Shown: positions 59,245-64,000 of the stretch, one piece after another
Layout of the letters: each line of letters opens with the position of its first letter
How positions within the stretch are numbered: the first letter of the stretch is position 1
Source: CALHVX01 sp964640725
GTDB lineage: Bacteria; Pseudomonadota; Gammaproteobacteria; Pseudomonadales; Azotimanducaceae
Direction: 5' to 3'
Length of the DNA: 64,000 nt
Assembly: GCA_964640725.1 (NCBI GenBank)
Contig: CAZXIJ010000017.1
Location: 24,593 to 88,592 of the forward strand
Position numbers and translations under genes: made by a program
The notes under the pieces: generated by a model
Told to the model about the DNA's origin: nothing
Databases searched by the model: none
What the model saw: the letters and a program-made list of their open reading frames with translations, nothing else

Positions 59245-59979
59245 TTGAACTCAGCGACCTCAGCATTCAACGTTTTGTCTCGCGCTTTCTCGGCGCTGAG
59301 CCTGCTCGCCGGGCTTATCGCAGCGCTCGTCGCCACCCCGGCGCTGGCTGCGGAAGGCGCCAGCGCTGCTGCCGCGCCGTCCCTCATGCGCTACCGCGAG
59401 GGCGAGCATTACCAGAAGGTCCCCATCGCTGTCGCCCCGGCCAGCAAGGACGGTATCGAGGTCACGGAGTTTTTCTCCTACGGCTGCGTCCACTGCTTCA
59501 ACTTTGACCCCATGGTCCACAGCTGGGCCAAGCAGAACGAGGGCGAAGTCGCCTTCCGCCGAGTGCCGGCGGTGTTCAACCAATCCTGGGCGTTTCTGGC
59601 GCAGGCCTTCTACACGGCAGAGGTGCTGGGCGTCGCAGAGCCCCTGCACGGGCCGCTGTTCCGGGCCATTCACACGGATAACGTCAATATCGGTGATCCA
59701 GACTTGATGGCAGCGCTGTTCACCCAGCACGGTGGCGTGTCCCAGCAGGACTTCGCTGCCGCCTTTGACTCCTTTGGCGTGCGCAGCAAGGTGCAGCAGG
59801 CCACCGGGCAGGGACGCGCGCTGCGCCTGCGCGCGGTGCCGAGCATGGTTGTGGCCGGCCAGTACGTGGTGGATGCCAGCATGGTCGAAGGCGGCAACGC
59901 CGAGATGCTGAAAGTGGTCGATTACCTGGTGGAGATGGTTGCCGCCGAGCAAGCCGCGCAAAGCGCTGGCGCCGAGTAG
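59245..59979 (+). CDS. dsbA: Thiol:disulfide interchange protein DsbA
   Basis: Periplasmic oxidant that inserts disulfide bonds into exported proteins. I chose the TTG at 59245, which has GGGAG nine bases upstream and gives 244 residues with a signal peptide ending near TPALAAEG; a TTG at 59215 is also open. The active site is CVHC (Cys81 and Cys84), compared with CPHC in E. coli DsbA. The cis-Pro loop is RAVPSMVV. The helical insert lies between. It may help mature the cytochromes next to it. An EEP-family gene follows 16 bases later. Confidence 0.92.
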   Translation: MNSATSAFNVLSRAFSALSLLAGLIAALVATPALAAEGASAAAAPSLMRYREGEHYQKVPIAVAPASKDGIEVTEFFSYGCVHCFNFDPMVHSWAKQNEGEVAFRRVPAVFNQSWAFLAQAFYTAEVLGVAEPLHGPLFRAIHTDNVNIGDPDLMAALFTQHGGVSQQDFAAAFDSFGVRSKVQQATGQGRALRLRAVPSMVVAGQYVVDASMVEGGNAEMLKVVDYLVEMVAAEQAAQSAGAE

Positions 59980-59995
59980 GCGAGCAAAGACACTG

Positions 59996-60910
59996 ATGGA
60001 ACGCAGCCTCGCCGACAAAATTCGCCACGTTGCCGCCAACCCGGCGGACACTGTGCGAACGCGACAGCTGCAGCGTGCCCGAGCCCGCATCGAGACCCCC
60101 GATGCGCGGGTGAATGAGCGCGCTCAGGGGCACAAGCTGAACGATCCCTTCGAGCCCCACCTGGTGCCCGCGCCACCGTTGCGGCTCCTTACCTTCAACA
60201 TCCAGGTGGGGATCAAGACCGACGGCTACCGGCACTACGTCACCAACGGCTGGAAGCACGTGCTGCCGCATCTGGCGCGGCACGAAAACCTGCGCAAGAT
60301 TGCCGAAGTGGTGCAGCGCTACGACCTGGTTGCCCTGCAGGAAATCGACAGCGGCAGTATTCGCAGCGGCTTCCTGAACCAGGTGGAGTATCTGGCCCAG
60401 GAAGCAGATTTTCCGTACTGGTACATGCAGACCAACCGCGACCTCGGCATGTTCGCGCAGCACGGCAACGGCCTGCTGTCGCGGATCAAGCCGGCAGCGA
60501 TGGAAGACCACAAGCTGCCCGGCATCATCCCCGGCCGCGGCGCAATCATCGTGCGGGTCCCTTATGCCGGCCAGACCCTCACGCTCGCGCTGCTGCATTT
60601 GTCTCTGGGTGCCCGGGCGCGCGAACTGCAGCTCAAATATCTGGCGGAACAGCTGGATCAGGACGACCTGGTCGTCGTCATGGGCGACATGAACAGCCAC
60701 GAGGCCATGGACGTGCTCGAGTCGCCGCTGGGCGAGCTTGGCCTGGTGCACCCGGCAGCGCCCCGGGCGACCTTCCCGGCCTGGCAGCCGGAACTGTCGC
60801 TGGATCACATCCTGGTGTCGCCCGCGCTGCGCATTCGCGACCACCAGGTGTTGGATTGCCACATTTCAGACCACCTGCCCATCGGTGTCACACTAGCGCT
60901 CGCTGACTGA
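59996..60910 (+). CDS. Endonuclease/exonuclease/phosphatase family protein
   Basis: Metal-dependent phosphoesterase of the EEP fold, 304 residues from the ATG at 59996 (MERSLADKIRHVAANPADTV). Motifs in order are LLTFNIQVG, ALQEIDSG with the metal-binding Glu, GNGLLSR, VVMGDMNSHE and LDHILVS, ending ISDHLPIGV with the catalytic His. No signal peptide is seen. In Pseudomonas a gene of this type also follows dsbA. The substrate, nucleic acid or phospholipid, is unknown. Confidence 0.88.
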   Translation: MERSLADKIRHVAANPADTVRTRQLQRARARIETPDARVNERAQGHKLNDPFEPHLVPAPPLRLLTFNIQVGIKTDGYRHYVTNGWKHVLPHLARHENLRKIAEVVQRYDLVALQEIDSGSIRSGFLNQVEYLAQEADFPYWYMQTNRDLGMFAQHGNGLLSRIKPAAMEDHKLPGIIPGRGAIIVRVPYAGQTLTLALLHLSLGARARELQLKYLAEQLDQDDLVVVMGDMNSHEAMDVLESPLGELGLVHPAAPRATFPAWQPELSLDHILVSPALRIRDHQVLDCHISDHLPIGVTLALAD

Positions 60911-60955
60911 ACCGATCCTGGCCCGCGCAGCCGGGCCTTTGCGAGGGCAACCTTC

Positions 60956-63394
60956 ATGACCGGCCTGAAAGCCAAACACAACCAGGCCAGTGCCCTGGTT
61001 GCGCAGATGAGCCTGCAGGAAAAAACCACGCAGCTGAGCGGCGACAGCTTCTGGTACCTGGCCGGCAACGAGCGGCTGGAGATTCCGCGCGTCATGATCA
61101 CCGATGGCCCGCACGGGCTGCGCAAGCAGGCGCGGCAGGCGGACCACGTGGGCGCGCACCGCTCGGTGCCCGCCACCTGTTTCCCGACCGCCTGCGCCCT
61201 GGCCAGCAGCTGGAACCCGGTGCTGCTGGAGCAGATCGGCCAGGCGCTGGGCGACGAGTGTGTCGCCGAGCAGGTCACTGTGCTGCTTGGGCCCGGCATG
61301 AACATCAAGCGACACCCGCTTTGCGGCCGCAACTTCGAGTACTTTTCTGAAGACCCGCTGCTGACGGGCAAGCTGGCCGCCGCACTGGTTCGCGGCGTGC
61401 AGTCCCGGGGCGTAGGCACCTCGATCAAGCACTTCGCGGCCAACAATCAGGAACACGGGCGCATGACCGTCGACGCGATTGTGGACGAGCGCACCCTGCG
61501 CGAGCTGTATCTGCGCGGGTTTGAAATCGCGGTGCGCGAAGCGCAGCCCTGGACGGTGATGTGTGCGTACAACCGCCTCAACGGTACCTATTGCAGCGAG
61601 CACGACTGGCTCCTGAACCAGGTGCTCCGCGACGACTGGGGCTTCGAGGGGCTGGTCGTGACGGATTGGGGCGCCGCCAATGACCGGCCCGCCGGGGTTG
61701 CCGCCGGCCTGGATCTGGAAATGCCCGGCAGCGGCGGCATGAACAACGAGCGCGTGCTGCGCGCCGTGCAGGCCGGCGAGCTGGACGAGGCGGTGGTCGA
61801 TCGGGCCGTCGTGCGCACGGTCAGCCTGAACCTCTTGGGTGCCGACCTCGCAACGCGCGAGCAAACGATCGACGGTGCGGCCCACCATGCCCTGGCCCGA
61901 CAGGCGGCGGTGGAGTCCGCGGTGCTGCTCAGCAACAACGGCTTGCTGCCTTTGGCCGGCAGCGAGCGCATCGCCGTGGTCGGCGCTTTTGCGCAGCGGC
62001 CGCGCTACCAGGGCGCCGGCAGCTCGCAGGTGAATCCCCGGTCCCTGGACGATGCCTGGACCGCCCTGCAGGCCGCGGTCGATGACTCTGCGACGCTGAC
62101 CTTTGCAGCGGGCTACGACGGTCGGCTCAGCGCTGCGGACCAAACGCTCATCGACGAAGCCGTCGCGGCGGCGCAGCACGCTGATGTGGTCGTGCTCTTT
62201 GCCGGGCTGCCCGGGCTCTACGAGTCCGAAGGCTTCGACCGCTCGCACATGGCGCTGCCGGCGCAGCAGGACGCTTTAATCGAAGCGGTGTGTGCGGCCA
62301 ATCCGCGGACCGTGGTGGTGCTCGCCAACGGCGCGCCGGTGGTGATGCCCTGGGCCGAGCAGCCGGCAGCGATCCTGGAAAGCTATCTGGCGGGACAAGC
62401 CGGCGGCAGTGCCGTGGTCGACTTGCTGCTCGGGGCTGCAAGCCCAAGCGGCAAGCTGGCGGAGACCTTTCCCCTGGCGCAGGGCGACCTGTTGGCCGAT
62501 GCTGCCTTTCCCGGCAGCGGCCGCCAGGTGCAATATCGGGAAGGCCTGTACGTCGGCTACCGGTACTTCGACAGCGCCGATGTTGCGGTTCGTTTTCCGT
62601 TCGGACACGGTCTGAGCTATACCCGCTTCGACTACGGCCAGCCATCGCTCAGCGCTGCCGGTTTTCAGCCCGGCGACCGGTTACAGCTCTCGGTTCCTGT
62701 GACCAATGCCGGTGAGCGGGACGGCGCGGAGGTCGTTCAGCTGTATGTGGCACCGCCAGCCGCCGGGCTCGACCGGCCGGCCCAGGAGCTCAAGGGCTTC
62801 GCCAAGCTGGCCATCACGGCTGGCGAGACCGGTACAGCGCGAATCGAAATCGACGATAGCGCCTTTGCGATCTACGACCGCGGCGACCAGAGCTGGAAGG
62901 TATTGCCCGGTGTCTACGAGCTGCGGATCGGTGCGTCGAGCCGGGACCTGCGCCAGCGCGTCAGCGTGACGGTCCGTTCCGGGCACGTGCTGAGCGTGCA
63001 AGAGCAGGCGGCGAGCAGCATTGCCGACCCGGCGGAACGATTTTCGCTGACCGATGCCAGTTTTGCCCGACGCCTCGGCAAACCGGTCCCGGCCCCGGAG
63101 TCCGCCCGACCCTTTCACCTGAACTCCGCGGTCGACGAGATCAGCGAGACCTGGCTGGGCCGCCAGGTTCGCAAGCGCATGGTGGCGCGCTTCGCTCAAT
63201 CCATGGGTGGCGGCAGCAGCGACGAGACGCTCACCAAAATGTTTGATCGCATGGCGCGGGAGATGCCGCTCCGGTCCATGGCGCTGTTTTCCGGCGGCAA
63301 GATCAGCATCGAAGCGGTGGAGGCGCTCGTCGCCGCCCTTAACGGCCGCTATCTGGACGCGCTGCGTCGGTGGTGGGGCGCCCGCCGTGGCTAG
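60956..63394 (+). CDS. Glycoside hydrolase family 3 beta-glucosidase (BglB-like)
   Basis: Predicted cytoplasmic beta-glucosidase of 812 residues with no signal peptide. The GH3 N-terminal barrel covers about residues 10-290, with SIKHFAANNQEHGR and the nucleophile Asp237 in VVTDWGAAND. The GH3 C-terminal domain covers about 310-560, and a fibronectin-III-like domain about 580-670 (VPVTNAGERDGAEVVQLYV). A helical tail of about 120 residues contains MPLRSMALFSGGKISIEAVE, a feature I associate with BglB-type enzymes of Firmicutes and Actinobacteria. No transporter or regulator is adjacent. Confidence 0.9.
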   Translation: MTGLKAKHNQASALVAQMSLQEKTTQLSGDSFWYLAGNERLEIPRVMITDGPHGLRKQARQADHVGAHRSVPATCFPTACALASSWNPVLLEQIGQALGDECVAEQVTVLLGPGMNIKRHPLCGRNFEYFSEDPLLTGKLAAALVRGVQSRGVGTSIKHFAANNQEHGRMTVDAIVDERTLRELYLRGFEIAVREAQPWTVMCAYNRLNGTYCSEHDWLLNQVLRDDWGFEGLVVTDWGAANDRPAGVAAGLDLEMPGSGGMNNERVLRAVQAGELDEAVVDRAVVRTVSLNLLGADLATREQTIDGAAHHALARQAAVESAVLLSNNGLLPLAGSERIAVVGAFAQRPRYQGAGSSQVNPRSLDDAWTALQAAVDDSATLTFAAGYDGRLSAADQTLIDEAVAAAQHADVVVLFAGLPGLYESEGFDRSHMALPAQQDALIEAVCAANPRTVVVLANGAPVVMPWAEQPAAILESYLAGQAGGSAVVDLLLGAASPSGKLAETFPLAQGDLLADAAFPGSGRQVQYREGLYVGYRYFDSADVAVRFPFGHGLSYTRFDYGQPSLSAAGFQPGDRLQLSVPVTNAGERDGAEVVQLYVAPPAAGLDRPAQELKGFAKLAITAGETGTARIEIDDSAFAIYDRGDQSWKVLPGVYELRIGASSRDLRQRVSVTVRSGHVLSVQEQAASSIADPAERFSLTDASFARRLGKPVPAPESARPFHLNSAVDEISETWLGRQVRKRMVARFAQSMGGGSSDETLTKMFDRMAREMPLRSMALFSGGKISIEAVEALVAALNGRYLDALRRWWGARRG

Positions 63395-63460
63395 CGTGGC
63401 GTTGCCACGAGTTCACAGCATCCCTGCTAGCGTGCCAGCCCGATCCTGCAGGACTGACCT

Positions 63461-63766
63461 GTGACTGAGCCCGACCCCATCGTCCTGAGCGCACAGCAGC
63501 AACTGGGACCGCTGTTCGAAGCGGTGCTGACCCAGTTCGAGCAGGACGAAAGCTATTACGAGCAGTCCTTCTTCACGACCCAGTACACGGCCCTGAAAAG
63601 CGCAACGGACGAGATGCAGATCGCCGAGCTGTTCCTGCAGCTGTCGACGGTCGCCTTTGTCGGGTTCCAGTTTTCTGCGCCCCAGGCCCTGCTGGTCGAC
63701 GCGTTGCTGGAAAAAGCCGAGCAGATGGCCCACGCGCTGTCTGCCGATGACGGCGATCGGCACTAG
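63461..63766 (+). CDS. Small hypothetical protein
   Basis: I do not recognise this protein. It has 101 residues from a GTG at 63461. It is acidic and mostly helical, with heptad-like hydrophobic spacing (LGPLFEAVLTQFEQDESYYE and further on LLVDALLEKAEQMAHAL). No cysteine, signal peptide or membrane segment is seen. It lies 66 bases after the GH3 gene on the same strand and may be cotranscribed. Coding potential is supported by codon pattern and by the lack of an alternative gene here. Confidence 0.6.
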   Translation: MTEPDPIVLSAQQQLGPLFEAVLTQFEQDESYYEQSFFTTQYTALKSATDEMQIAELFLQLSTVAFVGFQFSAPQALLVDALLEKAEQMAHALSADDGDRH

Positions 63767-63801
63767 CGTAAAAGGATCGGCGCCGGCGTTGGGCCAGCAG
63801 T

Positions 63802-64000
63802 CTATTGCGTTTTGGCGGCCTGTTCGGTGCCGCGAATAAACGCGTCGATGTCTTCCACAACCGGAGCCAGCGCGCCCAGGGGCCGGGTCAGGGCCAGCAG
63901 CACGCCGGCGTGGCCCCGGCCATCGTAGTACCGCACCGTCACGTCGTTGCCGCTTTCCCGGGCCCGGGCCGCCAGCCGTTTGGCGTTGCCTGGGCCGACG
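63802..64000 (-). CDS. Alpha/beta hydrolase (C-terminal part, 5' end outside window)
   Basis: Only the last 65 residues are present; the gene enters from the right edge. The segment YYDGRGHAGVLLAL with GHAG fits the catalytic His region of alpha/beta hydrolases, and APVVEDIDAFIR is the usual last helix. NAKRLAARARESGNDV matches the helix before the final strand. An esterase of the carboxylesterase or BD-FAE type is likely; the substrate is unknown. Confidence 0.7.
   Translation of the reverse strand, partial: VGPGNAKRLAARARESGNDVTVRYYDGRGHAGVLLALTRPLGALAPVVEDIDAFIRGTEQAAKTQ

Noticed and set aside
1..64000. tRNA or rRNA genes, CRISPR arrays, insertion sequences, prophage
   Set aside because: I looked for cloverleaf arms, direct-repeat arrays, transposase motifs and terminal repeats, and saw none I could support.

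Overview
The window looks like the replication-origin region of a gammaproteobacterial chromosome. It is GC-rich and very gene-dense. The order of housekeeping genes matches, as I recall it, the origin region of Pseudomonas and related orders: atp operon, parBA, rsmG-mnmG, mnmE, yidC-yidD-rnpA-rpmH, oriC, dnaA-dnaN-recF-gyrB, plsC-gmhB-tag, trkHA, rsmB-fmt-def, dprA-aroE. The aa3/caa3-type cytochrome oxidase cluster and the thrB/polA/engB/cytochrome c4/dsbA cluster also follow the Pseudomonas arrangement. I cannot name the genus. An aerobic, respiring Gram-negative is clear. A run of exactly 100 N between rpmH and dnaA shows that this is a draft scaffold with an unresolved break inside the origin.

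Layout. Positions 1-15542 are all on the minus strand and read away from the origin: F1Fo ATP synthase (atpD is cut by the left edge), ParAB, RsmG, MnmG, a small secreted CARDB-like protein, MnmE, YidC, YidD, RnpA and RpmH. Positions 15543-16483 are the origin region with DnaA-box-like sites, an AT-rich tract and the N gap. Positions 16484-22747 hold dnaA, dnaN, recF and gyrB on the plus strand, with two parS sites inside recF. Positions 22744-31496 hold lipid and LPS genes (plsC, gmhB, an LpxL-type acyltransferase), tag, the Trk potassium system and the rsmB-fmt-def set. Positions 31856-35312 hold a TsaP-like LysM protein, dprA, aroE and a YheV-type zinc ribbon. Positions 35434-44620 hold a strong promoter, a long structured leader and a cytochrome c oxidase cluster with its heme A and copper assembly factors. 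Positions 44674-46970 hold egtB-egtD for ergothioneine. Positions 46967-50186 hold a compact four-gene two-component cluster without any DNA-binding output domain. Positions 50634-61000 hold a patatin-like protein, thrB, a DUF2782 protein, polA, a His-rich exported protein plus a Met/His-rich outer-membrane barrel, engB, cytochrome c4, dsbA and an EEP-family protein. The right end holds a GH3 beta-glucosidase, a small unknown protein and the C-terminus of an alpha/beta hydrolase.

How the genes work together. The oxidase, cytochrome c4 and ATP synthase make up an aerobic energy chain. SURF1, CtaA, CtaB, CtaG and SCO mature the oxidase. ParA/ParB with the parS sites, DnaA and oriC form the replication and segregation module. 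The observations I find least explained are the output-less phosphorelay whose first protein is degenerate in both its receiver and its ATPase domain; the structured leader of the oxidase operon; a SCO-like oxidase-cluster protein that keeps CX3C but has lost the metal-binding His; hairpins at each junction of dnaA-dnaN-recF-gyrB; and three convergent gene pairs that share one CTAG as both stop codons. I saw no tRNA, rRNA, CRISPR array, insertion sequence or prophage.
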